Position numbers and translations under genes: made by a program
Notes under the pieces: generated by a model
The model's database searches: none
What the model was told of the DNA's origin: nothing
What the model saw: only the letters and a program-made list of their open reading frames with translations
From: Gemmata palustris
GTDB lineage: Bacteria; Planctomycetota; Planctomycetia; Gemmatales; Gemmataceae
DNA length: 64,000 nucleotides
NCBI RefSeq assembly: GCF_017939745.1
Contig: NZ_JAGKQQ010000001.1
Location: 8,199,299-8,263,298 of the forward strand
Direction of reading: 5' to 3'
Part shown: piece by piece, positions 26,802 through 35,946 of the stretch
How positions within the stretch are numbered: position 1 is the first letter of the stretch
How the letters are laid out: each line of letters starts with the position of its first letter

Positions 26802-27536
26802 TCAGGCCGACGGGAACGGGAGTTGTTCGCCGTGGATGTGGGCCAGGGCGTTCATCGCGGCCCGCAGTTCGGCTTCCTTCTTGGTGCTGCCCCACGCGGC
26901 CGGGAACCGCTCGTCGTTGACCTGCGCCGCGACCTTGAAGCACTTGTTGTTGTCCGGCCCCTGTTCGTCGAGCAGGAAGTAACGCGGGGTGTCGCCGAAC
27001 TCGCGCTGTGTCACAGTTTGTAATTGCGACTTCGCGTTCGCGGAGATCGCGTCGCGGGCCACGCGCTCGATTTCGGGCGTGATGAACCGCAGGATGAACT
27101 CCCGCGCGGCTCCCCATCCGCCATCGAGGAAAATGGCCGCGATCAGGGACTCGAATACGTTGGCCAGAATGTTCAGCGGCATCTCGCCGTTGGTGTGAAC
27201 ACCCCGGCCGAGAAAGAGGAAATCACCCAGGCCGATTTCCTGGCTGAACCGCGCGCACGTTTTGCGGCTCACGACGGCCGACTTCACCTTCGTGAGGTCG
27301 CCCTCTTGGTATTCCGGGAACCGCTGGAAGAGCTGCTCGCAGGTGACCAACCCCAGCACGCTGTCCCCGAGGAACTCGAGCCGCTCGTTGGACGCGGCGC
27401 GCGTGTTCGCGCTGGACGTGTGCGTGAGGGCCGACCGGAGCAGTTCCGGCTTCAAAAATCGGTAGCCGATCGCTTCCTGGCAGTCCCCAAGGATCGCGCG
27501 TTCCCGATTGCCAGTGAGTGTGTCCGAAGGAGGCAT
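26802..27536 (-). CDS. rnc: Ribonuclease III
   Basis: A 244-residue protein with the RNase III signature NERLEFLGDSVLG, the second acidic cluster NVFESLIAAIFLDGGW (D/E metal ligands) and a C-terminal double-stranded RNA-binding domain (SQLQTVTQREFGDTPRY ... KKEAELRAAMNAL). It cuts double-stranded RNA in rRNA and mRNA processing. ATG 27536 is chosen; upstream in-frame residues to 27614 lack family similarity. It heads the run with the small Cys protein and the FAD oxidoreductase. Confidence 0.96.
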   Translation of the reverse strand: MPPSDTLTGNRERAILGDCQEAIGYRFLKPELLRSALTHTSSANTRAASNERLEFLGDSVLGLVTCEQLFQRFPEYQEGDLTKVKSAVVSRKTCARFSQEIGLGDFLFLGRGVHTNGEMPLNILANVFESLIAAIFLDGGWGAAREFILRFITPEIERVARDAISANAKSQLQTVTQREFGDTPRYFLLDEQGPDNNKCFKVAAQVNDERFPAAWGSTKKEAELRAAMNALAHIHGEQLPFPSA

Positions 27537-27786
27537 GATAACGGGTACATAAATACGGGCGGGCAAAGAAAGATCGATGTCAGACAGCCTATCAGCGCGT
27601 CCCCGGCGAGTCAACGCGGGCGTCGCCCAAGTTGTAACATTCTTGATTTCGTATGCGTGTTAATTTCGTACCCGTGCGCGAAGGGAGCTGGCGCGGCGGT
27701 CCGTGCCGCGGGTCGGGCGAACTACCAACATTGTGGCGGACCCACGGAGCAGTACCTTCGGCTTCTCCCGTACCGCGAGCCGCACA

Positions 27787-28338
27787 ATGCCCATTGTCAT
27801 TGAAAACCGCCGAAAGAAATCCACCACGCTCATAAAGCTGTGGCCCGATGCGCTCGTTGTTGACGTCACATCAAAGGGGCCGGAACCGTGGGTGCGGTTC
27901 AGCCCGTTCTTCCCACATGGCGGAATCCCGATTCCGAACACGCCCGAACGGACTGCGGCCTCGGTGGAGGGGTTGTGGCAGGGATTGAAGGTGTTCGAGA
28001 AAGAGGACATCGATCCGGCGAAGTGGGCGATCACTTCCATGCGAAACATCAAGCGGGCCGGGAGGAGCCGCGGGGTGGTGCGGGGGCACCGGTTCGGTAT
28101 AAGTGGCGATGAGTTAATTGGTTATCGCGAGGCGCGATGCCGCATTTACCTGCCCGCATACCGATGGATACTGGAAAACCGATTGAAGCAGGAACTGGAG
28201 CAACTCCGCGCGGCGGCCGACCGTGGGACCGTTGTGTTGCTCGACTACGAGACGAACGCGGACGTCGAAGACCTGTCGAGTCCGCTGTCCCACGCCGCGC
28301 TCGTGAAGCACTACCTCGAAGACACTTGGCCCGCATAA
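27787..28338 (+). CDS. Hypothetical protein
   Basis: A 183-residue soluble protein beginning MPIVIENRRKKSTTLIKLWP. A proline/phenylalanine-rich central segment (WVRFSPFFPHGGIPIPNT) and a helix-rich second half (YLPAYRWILENRLKQELEQL) follow, with DYETNADVEDLSSPLSHA near the C-terminus. It resembles small proteins of unknown function found in actinobacteria and planctomycetes that make predictions about queue-like domains difficult; I cannot assign a role. It converges with the next gene (4 bases between ends). Confidence 0.7.
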   Translation: MPIVIENRRKKSTTLIKLWPDALVVDVTSKGPEPWVRFSPFFPHGGIPIPNTPERTAASVEGLWQGLKVFEKEDIDPAKWAITSMRNIKRAGRSRGVVRGHRFGISGDELIGYREARCRIYLPAYRWILENRLKQELEQLRAAADRGTVVLLDYETNADVEDLSSPLSHAALVKHYLEDTWPA

Positions 28339-28342
28339 GCGA

Positions 28343-28678
28343 CTATTGTGTGTCCCGGCCCGCGTAGTAGCTCTTGCACAGAAACAGGAACGCGGCAAAT
28401 GCCGGCCAGGTCGGTTGGGCCGGGAAGTCCGCATCGGCACCCGGGAAGTCGGTGCCCCCCGATCCGAGGTGTTCCACCCAGTCCGCGCCGGAGTCCAAAA
28501 AAGTGCCGAGATCGAGGTTTTCCCAGAGACCGGAGTATGGGCTCGGGTGGTCGGAACACGCCATTCGCCCGTTCGGGGCGCAGCGGCGATAGTCTGCGGC
28601 CAGTGCCCGCACAAATTGCAGGAACGAGACCCGGTCGTGAACCGTCGCCGGATCGAGTGGGTCCGTGGCGTCTGACAT
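28343..28678 (-). CDS. Small acidic protein, DUF7660-like
   Basis: A 111-residue acidic protein. The pattern VSFLQFVRALAADY, then WENLDLGTFLDSGADWVEHL, then WPAFAAFLFLCKSYYAGRD resembles the DUF7660 family, small proteins often scattered as accessory or immunity-like genes. No toxin-like partner is visible next to it. The start is ATG 28678. Confidence 0.7.
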   Translation of the reverse strand: MSDATDPLDPATVHDRVSFLQFVRALAADYRRCAPNGRMACSDHPSPYSGLWENLDLGTFLDSGADWVEHLGSGGTDFPGADADFPAQPTWPAFAAFLFLCKSYYAGRDTQ

Positions 28679-28750
28679 GCACGCCAGTTTACTGGTCGGT
28701 CGACATGGCCGCTACCACTTCCGCGTTTAAGCGGCCATCACTTTCAGCGA

Positions 28751-29299
28751 TCAGGAAAGTGGTCGGGTCATGCGCACGAGTGGGAGCACTTCGCCATCGG
28801 GCAGTTTCTGGGCGCTCCGCTCGACGGGCGCGAACCCCAGCGCGAGATACAGCGGCTCGCCCGGCAGCGTGGCCATGAGTTCCAGAGTGCGGAAGCCGGC
28901 CCGGGTCGCATCGGCCGCACAGCGCTCGAATAGCTGCCGGGCCAGTCCGCGGCGCGCCCATGAGGGGTGTACGAAGAACGCCCGGACGCGGGCCGGTTCG
29001 GTCGCCGGGTCCAAAAGCGGGTCGTCGGCACCTTTCATCTGGTCGCCGCCGTAGAGCGTTCGGCGTTGGCTCCATCCGCCCGCGGCAATCAGTTCCCCGC
29101 CCTCGCTTTCGATGACGAAATAGGTCCGATCCGCGATCAATTGCGTATCCGGCCCGAAGACGTAGCGGAGCGCGCTCTCGATTTGTGCCGGAGTGTAGTA
29201 GTTCGCGCCGAGCGCCCGCACGGATTGGTCGATGAGCTCGCACAATCGCAGCAGATCTGCGGTCGTCGCGAGCCTCAATGGAAGTGCGATGTTCTCCAC
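28751..29299 (-). CDS. GNAT-family N-acetyltransferase
   Basis: A 182-residue single-domain GNAT. Residues 8-170 show LRLATTADLLRLCELIDQSV, YFVIESEGGELIAAGGWS, RAFFVHPSWARRGLARQLFE (the acetyl-CoA loop R-x-x-G-L-A/G) and PLYLALGFAPVER. It probably starts at GTG 29299. The acceptor is unknown. A hairpin at 29442-29471 separates it from the TolC-like gene upstream. Confidence 0.88.
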   Translation of the reverse strand: MENIALPLRLATTADLLRLCELIDQSVRALGANYYTPAQIESALRYVFGPDTQLIADRTYFVIESEGGELIAAGGWSQRRTLYGGDQMKGADDPLLDPATEPARVRAFFVHPSWARRGLARQLFERCAADATRAGFRTLELMATLPGEPLYLALGFAPVERSAQKLPDGEVLPLVRMTRPLS

Positions 29300-29441
29300 A
29301 GTGTTTCCCCACCGATTTCCGTCCGACGTGCGGACGTCTCACTCTACTGCGTCCCGTTATCTATTTTACTCGCGCATGCCCTTCCTGCTTTTGGAGCAGG
29401 TTCCGTGATCGGCGGTCACCAAAAGTCTGGCCCACAAATGC

Positions 29442-29471
29442 GAACGAGGCGCCCAAAAGGGCGCCTCGTTC
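29442..29471 (-). terminator. Strong hairpin after the TolC-like gene
   Basis: A perfect 13-bp stem (GAACGAGGCGCCC / GGGCGCCTCGTTC) with a 4-base loop lies 31 bases beyond the stop of the gene at 29503-32001. The run of T after the stem on the minus strand is weak (GCATTTGTG), so it is only a probable terminator or mRNA-stabilising stem. Confidence 0.65.
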
Positions 29472-29502
29472 TAACTCCACGCTTCTTCGATCAGATCCAC
29501 AC

Positions 29503-32001
29503 TTACTGCCCGCCCGGGAGTGCCGGGAGTGTCGGCGGGATCGCGGGCAGCGGCGGACCGGACTGGCTTGCTCCACCGATCGGCTTGCTCGCGTCCGGTA
29601 GGGGCGGGAGCGTGACGCGCTCGCCGGGCTTGAAGTAGTCTTCCGAACCCGGGTTAGCACTGGCCCCGGGCGGGATGGTTGGGGTTGCGGGTGCTCCCGT
29701 ACCATTTACTGCAGGGCGGTACGGCGTCGGCTCGGGGATCGTCGCACGCCCGGTGGCGCGGAAGTAGTCCCCGCCCGAGTTGCTGCCCGTGCCGGTCACG
29801 GGCGGCGTGTTGCTACTGATCGGGCGCCCGCTCGGCAGCGGCGGGAGCTGGACCCGGCCGCCCGGTTGGAAGTATTCCGGCGCCGGGTTCGTGGTGCTGG
29901 TTCCGGTCGGCCCGAGCCGCAGTGCCCCCGGCGTGCTCGGGGCTTTGGGCTCCGGCATCGCCGGGAGCTCTTCCGGTACCGCATCGCGCTTCTCGGCGAA
30001 CGGCGGCAGTTGGATCAGCGACGCGGTACCGCCCGCTTGCGAGATCGGGTGCCCACCGGCCGCGACCCCTCCGGCCGGGAGCGGTTGCTCGCGCAACTTG
30101 ATGGCCGCTTCGGTCCGCTCGCGGATGTGGTCCTTGGCCCGCTTGGAAACCCATGGCGGTAGTTGCCCGTCGCCGACGGACACATTATTGTACGGCTGAA
30201 TCGTGCCCTTTGCCCACTCGAACTGAGCTAAGGCAATGTTGTAGTCGGCCACGGCCCTCGTCTCGGCCGCGATCGCCGCCGCCAACTGCTGCTGCACGGT
30301 CAGGTTGCTGAGGAAGTCCTCGGCACGCGGCCCCTCAATCAGCAGGGCCGCCTTGATCCGCGCGACGTACCGTTGGAGGGACTCGCGCTCGGCCCGGGCC
30401 GGGGCAATTTCCGTGTGCGTCTGGATCACGCGCCGGTACTGGAGGATCAGGAATTCGATGGACTTCAGTTCGAGGTCCCGGAGCTGGATGTAGCTCTTGG
30501 ACATGTTCAACTGTGCCTGGCGCACCAGCGCGTTGGCGTCGCGGAACCCCAGCGGCATGTCGAGCCGCAGCCCGAGGGTCCAACTGTTGAACCGGTTATC
30601 GATGAAGTTGCCGAACGCATTCCCGGGGCTGGTATTGCCGTTGGCGCCGAAGTCCTCTGCGCGCCCGTCGAGCCGCGTACCGAGGCCGGCCATGTCGTAT
30701 TGGGCGAAGGACCGCAGGTCGGGCCGGCGCAGGTTCTTTTGGAGCAACAAATCGAGTTGCCGGAACTTCACGTCCTGGCGAGCGAGTAGCAGGTCGGGGC
30801 GGTACGCGATGGCGTCATTAGCCGACTCCTGGAAGTCCGGCTTGTAGGGCGCGAGGTTCGGCTCGTCGATGGGAACGAGTCGGACGCCGTCGTCGCTCCG
30901 CAGCCCGATGTGGCCGCGCAACTGGCGCTCGCTCTCGAGCACCTGCCCGCGGGCCTGATACACCTGGCGCCGGAACCGCTCGAACTGGGCCTGGATCTGG
31001 TCCAGGTTCTGCGGGCGCAGCGCCCCGGCCTCGACGCGAAGGTACGTGTACCGGTAGCCCTCGAACGCTTGTCGGAGGCCCTCTTCCTGGGCGTACAGGT
31101 TGTAGTACGCCGCGTAGAGGTTCCAGTACGCCGCTTCGACGTTCAGGAGCATGTAGTTGACTAAGATGTCGAAGTTGGCCCGCGTCTGGTCGAGCCGCAG
31201 GCGCGTGAGCAGGATGCCCTCGGTCCCGACCCCGGTCGACTGGACGCCCTGGAGCAGCAGGCTCCCGGGGTGCGAGGGGGAGAGTTGGTTCATCTCCACC
31301 CCGAACAGCCGCAACAGCGGCTGTTCAACCGTGAGCTGCACGCGCGGCGTGTAGTTCGGGTTGACCAGGCTCGTCTGGTTCGCGGAGCTCTGCGAGAACT
31401 TCGAGTAGTCGGTGCTGAACGTGATACCGGCCACGCCGCCCGTGGGCAGCGGCTTCGCGAGCGTGCTGCTGAACGTGGCCGCGTCGCGGGACTGCTGGAA
31501 CGAGAGGAACTGGGCCGCGACCGGTTGGTCGATCTTCTGCCACTGCATCGAGGTGATCCAGCGCGCGTCGAACTTGCTCACCGAGCGCTCGATTTCCGCG
31601 GTGGCGATGGCCGGGTCGATGGCGAACGCGCGGATCGAGTCCGTGCCGCTGACGTTGCGCCCGGCGAACGACTCGGCCTGCTCGTTCTTGAACCCGGGGT
31701 TGCTCGGCGCCTGGCTGCCCACGTTGCCCTGCTCGAGCGCGAGCGCGGCGCACTCGCGGAGCGTCATGTGGCGCGGCGGGCGCACGAAATCGATGACCGT
31801 AGTCGTCGACCCGCTCAGCTTGTCGACCTGCCCCGGGGCGATCGCGCCGTGCGGGTTCGCCTCCAGCGACGCCGGCAGCTTCAGCGAGGCCGCGTCTTTG
31901 TAGTCCGCGGGCTCCATAAACAGTTGCTGCTTACACCCACCGGCGGCGGAAACAGTTAGTGCCCCGGCGAGCGCCCGCTTGAACCATCGGCTCCGGCTCA
32001 T
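29503..32001 (-). CDS. TolC-family outer-membrane protein with repetitive tail
   Basis: An 832-residue protein with a lipoprotein signal (WFKRALAGALTVSAAGGC, Cys near residue 23). The core to about residue 620 is TolC-like: paired long helices and strands (TLRECAALALEQG; VEAAYWNLYAAYYNL; RPDLLLARQDVKFRQLDLLL; SWTLGLRLDMPLGFRDANAL). It would form an outer-membrane channel. Unlike typical 450-500-residue TolC proteins it has a C-terminal Pro/Gly-rich extension with three imperfect repeats: EYFQPGGRVQLPPLP, DYFRATGRATIPEP and DYFKPGERVTLPPLP (about residues 707, 744 and 787). No inner-membrane pump or adaptor gene is adjacent. Confidence 0.88.
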   Translation of the reverse strand: MSRSRWFKRALAGALTVSAAGGCKQQLFMEPADYKDAASLKLPASLEANPHGAIAPGQVDKLSGSTTTVIDFVRPPRHMTLRECAALALEQGNVGSQAPSNPGFKNEQAESFAGRNVSGTDSIRAFAIDPAIATAEIERSVSKFDARWITSMQWQKIDQPVAAQFLSFQQSRDAATFSSTLAKPLPTGGVAGITFSTDYSKFSQSSANQTSLVNPNYTPRVQLTVEQPLLRLFGVEMNQLSPSHPGSLLLQGVQSTGVGTEGILLTRLRLDQTRANFDILVNYMLLNVEAAYWNLYAAYYNLYAQEEGLRQAFEGYRYTYLRVEAGALRPQNLDQIQAQFERFRRQVYQARGQVLESERQLRGHIGLRSDDGVRLVPIDEPNLAPYKPDFQESANDAIAYRPDLLLARQDVKFRQLDLLLQKNLRRPDLRSFAQYDMAGLGTRLDGRAEDFGANGNTSPGNAFGNFIDNRFNSWTLGLRLDMPLGFRDANALVRQAQLNMSKSYIQLRDLELKSIEFLILQYRRVIQTHTEIAPARAERESLQRYVARIKAALLIEGPRAEDFLSNLTVQQQLAAAIAAETRAVADYNIALAQFEWAKGTIQPYNNVSVGDGQLPPWVSKRAKDHIRERTEAAIKLREQPLPAGGVAAGGHPISQAGGTASLIQLPPFAEKRDAVPEELPAMPEPKAPSTPGALRLGPTGTSTTNPAPEYFQPGGRVQLPPLPSGRPISSNTPPVTGTGSNSGGDYFRATGRATIPEPTPYRPAVNGTGAPATPTIPPGASANPGSEDYFKPGERVTLPPLPDASKPIGGASQSGPPLPAIPPTLPALPGGQ

Positions 32002-32344
32002 GTGTGTTCCCCGCTCCACCCCTGGACCCGCGACAACCCGATCGAACCGTTCGCCCGCGTTTGCGAGCGGCCCCAGTCAATTCGGACGGGCATCCTCACC
32101 ATCCCATCGACGGTACAGGCGGAAGTATTTAGCTAGTCTGCCAGTCGAACCGGAGATTTTTTTGGTTCCGCGTTAAGTTCCGGGCGATGCCGCGAGATGG
32201 CGAGGATTCGCGTTCGAGGAAAGTGGGGCGGGGCGGCTCACACGGGGCGGTCTGGGCGCCCGCGCTTGAGATGTTCTGCCCTTTGAGTTAGGCTTGAGGT
32301 GAGCCGGTCCGTCACATCACGCAACGTTTAAAGGAGCCGCACCA
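32002..32344. other. Intergenic region, divergent promoters
   Basis: 343 bases between the divergently transcribed TolC-like gene and the small gene at 32345. I see no gene, repeat or convincing hairpin. It should carry both promoters. A ribosome-binding site (AAAGGAG) precedes the small gene at its right end. Confidence 0.6.
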
Positions 32345-32560
32345 ATGGAGCAGCCCGCCAGCAACGAATTGAAGCAGAGCCGGATGACCGAGTTCATGAA
32401 ACTGCTGCCGCTCACGATGGAACTGGCCGGGTTGCCGAAGGCGGACCCCGCCCGCCCGTTCACATCCGACCAGATCGAGGGCCGGGTTATGAGCGTCCGT
32501 ACAGCGTTCAAGGCCGCCCGTGCGCTGCTGAAAGAAGTGGGGGAGACGGGGGCACTGTAG
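32345..32560 (+). CDS. Small conserved hypothetical protein
   Basis: A 71-residue soluble, helix-rich protein (FMKLLPLTMELAGLPKADPA; FTSDQIEGRVMSVRTAFKAA). A clear ribosome-binding site (AAAGGAG, 8 bases before ATG) and isolated position support a real gene. I know no function. It converges with acpS 17 bases later. Confidence 0.75.
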   Translation: MEQPASNELKQSRMTEFMKLLPLTMELAGLPKADPARPFTSDQIEGRVMSVRTAFKAARALLKEVGETGAL

Positions 32561-32577
32561 CGCGCCCCTTGGCGCCG

Positions 32578-33000
32578 TTAGTCATCCAGGGCCGTGTCTT
32601 CTGGCACTAGCGGGCCGGCGGCGCGGCTCGCGATGGCGGTCGCGGTGGCGAAGGTACGGCAGAACGCCATCGTGAGCAGAACGTGGTTCACGCCGCGGGC
32701 CGTCATCAGCTCGCGGGTCGCCCCGCTGACCACCGCGTGCGGCGGGGTCCCCGTGTCGCAGAAAACTTCCACATCCGTCCAATTCGTCCCGCGTTTCCAG
32801 GTCGTGCCGAGCGCGCGGAACACGGCTTCTTTCGCGGCCCAGAGCGCCGTGTATTGTTCAGTGGTTTGCCGTTTCGTATTGCAAAACCGCACTTCCCGGT
32901 CGGTATAGACCTGTTTCAAGAAGGCGTCGGCGTGTTCGTCGAGCAACTGACGCACCCGCGCGCACTCCATGACTTGAGTGCCGAGGCCGAGTATTTCCAT
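32578..33000 (-). CDS. acpS: Holo-[acyl-carrier-protein] synthase
   Basis: A 140-residue protein of the AcpS type: GLGTQVMECARVRQLLDEH (normally G-x-D; here Q replaces the usual D in the magnesium-binding GxD), the helix TDREVRFCN, and the core WAAKEAVFRALGT. The enzyme transfers 4'-phosphopantetheine from CoA to acyl carrier protein. The Gln at the first acidic position (GTQ instead of GTD) is notable. ATG 33000 is used because the family starts there; the open frame extends to 33243. Confidence 0.88.
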   Translation of the reverse strand: MEILGLGTQVMECARVRQLLDEHADAFLKQVYTDREVRFCNTKRQTTEQYTALWAAKEAVFRALGTTWKRGTNWTDVEVFCDTGTPPHAVVSGATRELMTARGVNHVLLTMAFCRTFATATAIASRAAGPLVPEDTALDD

Positions 33001-33230
33001 CGTCCCTCCGGCGAATTCTGATGCGGGGAAGGCGCCGGTTCTGGCTGACCTTCGCACGCCCGGTGCGAGCCGGTAGAATTCGCAGTTGAAGAACCCTTCC
33101 CCAGCCCCTTCCAAAAGAGGAGGGCCGAAACCGCTCTCGGGTTTTCTTCTCTTTCCTTTTTGTAGGAAGGAGAGCCGGGGGACGGGTTTTCTGTCATTGT
33201 TGTGCGGAAGAAATTCAGGAAGGACTCGCC

Positions 33231-35489
33231 ATGTCCGCTTCAAACGACGACCTGCTCGCCGACCTCACCGACGACCAGCGGGCGGCGGCGACACACGGCG
33301 AAGGTCCGCTCCTGATCCTCGCGGGCGCGGGCAGCGGTAAAACGCGCGTGATTACGCGCCGGGTCGCGTACCTGCTCCGGTCCGGCGTGCGCGCGAGCAG
33401 CATTCTAGCGATCACGTTTACGAACAAGGCCGCCAGCGAGATGAAGAACCGCGTCGAGAAATTGGCGCCGGGGAACCGGGTGTGGGTGAGCACGTTCCAC
33501 AGCCTCGGCGCGCGCCTCTTGCGCCAGTACGCGGACCGTCTCGGGTTCGACCGTAATTTCACCATTTACGACGTGGACGACCGCAACAAGTTGGTGAAGG
33601 ACGCGCTCGAAGCGAGCGGCATGGACAACGTGAAGTTCAGCCCGGAGCGCGTCGGCGGCGCGATCAGCAAGGCGAAGAACCAGCTCCTCACCCCGCCGCA
33701 GTACGAGCGCACCGCGACGGACTTCTTCCAGCAGGTCGTGGGGAAGGTGTACCACGGGTACGAGAAGCGGCTCCGCAACGCCAACGCGATGGACTTCGAC
33801 GACCTGCTCTACCTCCCCGCGATGGCGCTCAAGACGAATGAAGAGTTGCGGGCCGAACTCGATGCGCGCTTCAAGTACGTGCTCATCGACGAGTACCAGG
33901 ACACCAACTCCGCGCAGTACCAGATCGTCAAGCAACTCAGCCTGAACTACCCGAACATCTGCGTGGTCGGCGACCCTGATCAATCGATTTACAAGTGGCG
34001 CGGGTCGGACATCAAGATCATCCTGGATTTTGAACGCGACTTCCCGAACTCGCGCACCATCACCCTGGCGCAGAACTACCGCAGCACGAAGTCGATCATT
34101 CACGCGGCCAGCGTGCTCATCGATCACAACAAGCAGCGGAAGAAGAAAGACCTCGTCACCGACAACCCGCAGGGCGAACCGGTCAAAGTGATTACGTTCG
34201 ACAACGGTCTCGACGAGGCCGAGGGCGTCGTTCTGCGCATCAAAGAGGCCGCGAAGAGCGGCACGTTCAAGTACCGCGACCACGCGATTTTCATGCGCAT
34301 CAACGCGCTCACCCGGTCGCTCGAAAGTGCCTTCGTTAAGCACGGCGTCCCGTTCCAGATCGTGAAGGGGCTGGCGTTCTTCGAGCGCAAAGAGAACCGC
34401 GACGTGCTCGCGTACCTGCGCCTGCTCGCGAACCCGCAGGACACTGTGAGCTTTCTCCGCGTTGTGAACGAGCCCGGGCGCGGGATCGGCAAAGTGTCGC
34501 TGGAGAAGCTCCAGTCGTTCGCGGCGGATCAGGAGATCGGGCTGCTCGCCGCGGCCGGACAGGTGGCGAAGATCACGGAGATTCGGGGCAAGGCCGTGAG
34601 CGGCCTGCGGGACTTCCACCGGATGATGTCGGACCTGCGATCCCGGCTCGCCCTCCCGCCGCACGAACTCGTTCAGCTCGTGCTGGAGAAGTCGGGGTAC
34701 GAGGCCATGTTGCGCGATTCGACCGACGAAGACGACGCAGAGCGGCTCGCGAACGTGGGCGAACTCGTCACCGCCGCGAAGCAGTTCTGGGACGAGGACA
34801 ACACCCGTACCATCACGGACTTCCTCGAACAGATCACGCTCGCGTCGGACCTGGACGGCTGGGACGAACAGGCCGACCACGTCTCTGTGATGACGCTGCA
34901 CGCATCGAAGGGGCTGGAGTTCCCGGTCGTGTATGTCCTCGCTGTGGAAGAGGGCTTGTTGCCGCACGAGCGGAGCATGGGCCGCGACGACGAAATCGAA
35001 GAAGAGCGCCGACTGTGCTTCGTGGGCATGACGCGCGCGATGAAAGAACTGTACTTGTGCCACGCCCGGATGCGGGAGTTCCGCGGGCAGTTGAACTACT
35101 GCATCCCGTCCGGGTTCCTGCAGGAACTGCCCCGCGACGTGCAGTTCATCGACCCGTCGATGGCCCGCAACGCCGCGCGCACCGCGGCCGACGAATGGCG
35201 CTTGAAGGCGAGTTCGGCCGCGAAGGACTGGGCCGATACCGGCGCGCGGCCGTTCATCCCGTCAAAGAAGCCGAACTCGGACCTGAAGCCTTCCATCCCC
35301 GACGCGCCGGATACGGGACTCGCGGTGGGGGTACTGGTACAGCACGAGGAGTTCGGCCTGGGTAACGTGACGGATGTAAGTGGCTACGGCGCCCTGCGCC
35401 GCGTGAAGATCCGCTTCCCCGCACACGGCGAGAAGATCTTCGCGGGCGACAAGATCCGGCTCAAGGTGGTCGGTCGCAAGAAGGCGTAG
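33231..35489 (+). CDS. pcrA: UvrD/PcrA-type ATP-dependent DNA helicase
   Basis: A 752-residue SF1A helicase with motif Q (LTDDQRAAATHGEGPLLI), Walker A AGAGSGKT, Ia AITFTNKAASEMKNRV, Walker B YVLIDEYQDTN, motif III VVGDPDQSIYKWRGSD, IV LAQNYRSTKSI, V VMTLHASKGLEFPVVYV and VI EERRLCFVGMTRAMKELY. A C-terminal Tudor-like segment (VGVLVQHEEFGLGNVTDVSG) is typical of PcrA/UvrD. It unwinds DNA in repair and replication. ATG 33231 follows AGGAAGGA. Confidence 0.95.
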   Translation: MSASNDDLLADLTDDQRAAATHGEGPLLILAGAGSGKTRVITRRVAYLLRSGVRASSILAITFTNKAASEMKNRVEKLAPGNRVWVSTFHSLGARLLRQYADRLGFDRNFTIYDVDDRNKLVKDALEASGMDNVKFSPERVGGAISKAKNQLLTPPQYERTATDFFQQVVGKVYHGYEKRLRNANAMDFDDLLYLPAMALKTNEELRAELDARFKYVLIDEYQDTNSAQYQIVKQLSLNYPNICVVGDPDQSIYKWRGSDIKIILDFERDFPNSRTITLAQNYRSTKSIIHAASVLIDHNKQRKKKDLVTDNPQGEPVKVITFDNGLDEAEGVVLRIKEAAKSGTFKYRDHAIFMRINALTRSLESAFVKHGVPFQIVKGLAFFERKENRDVLAYLRLLANPQDTVSFLRVVNEPGRGIGKVSLEKLQSFAADQEIGLLAAAGQVAKITEIRGKAVSGLRDFHRMMSDLRSRLALPPHELVQLVLEKSGYEAMLRDSTDEDDAERLANVGELVTAAKQFWDEDNTRTITDFLEQITLASDLDGWDEQADHVSVMTLHASKGLEFPVVYVLAVEEGLLPHERSMGRDDEIEEERRLCFVGMTRAMKELYLCHARMREFRGQLNYCIPSGFLQELPRDVQFIDPSMARNAARTAADEWRLKASSAAKDWADTGARPFIPSKKPNSDLKPSIPDAPDTGLAVGVLVQHEEFGLGNVTDVSGYGALRRVKIRFPAHGEKIFAGDKIRLKVVGRKKA

Positions 35490-35505
35490 CGAAAGGCCGA
35501 AATCC

Positions 35506-35542
35506 GCCGCGGATAAACGCAGATAACACGGATCAAGACAGA
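35506..35542. repeat. Dispersed 37-bp repeat, copy 2
   Basis: Begins GCCGCGGATAAACGCAGATA and ends GATCAAGACAGA. It matches the copy at 7749-7785 (on the other strand) except for three positions. It starts 16 bases after the helicase stop codon. Confidence 0.8.
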
Positions 35543-35551
35543 AGACAGATT

Positions 35552-35719
35552 GGCCACAAAAAGGCACAAAGGGCACAAAAGAAGAGAGCAGAGGACAGAG
35601 TTCAGAAGATAGAGAACAGCTTTGGGGTTTAGCCCCTATCGGGGCTGAATCAAAGTGTGCGATCTTGGCCTTCTGATATATGCCTTCTTCTTTTGTGCCC
35701 TTTGTGCCTTTTTGTGGCC
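35552..35719. repeat. 34-bp perfect inverted repeat, gene-free region
   Basis: Arms 35552-35585 and 35686-35719 are exact reverse complements (GGCCACAAAAAGGCACAAAG and onward). The 100-bp interior begins with GAGCAGAGGACAGAG-type low-complexity sequence and includes GGGGTTTAGCCCCTATCGGG. The whole 35490-35946 stretch has no plausible gene and is made of the same kinds of dispersed sequences seen at 7749 and 19581. The interior and AT content suggest a mobile palindromic unit. Confidence 0.85.
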
Positions 35720-35946
35720 GTTCTGCCTTTGTTGACCTCTGTCTTCTGCCCTCGGATTTCTGTTCCTCTGTTCTCTGTCTTATCCCACTATCCTAGTTTC
35801 CGATGTGAAATTCTGTTGTAAGCCCGCGCCCCTCGCTCGGTAGCTGAGTACACTTCCCACGACCGCGCACGTCACTGCGGTCGTGAGTCGCCGGTTACTC
35901 GGACCGGCGGATCGGTTCCCGTCTCTTCAACGCGGAGAAGTTGACC

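Noticed and set aside
33405-35063. A 552-codon open frame on the minus strand
   Set aside because: It is antisense to the UvrD/PcrA helicase with all helicase motifs intact.
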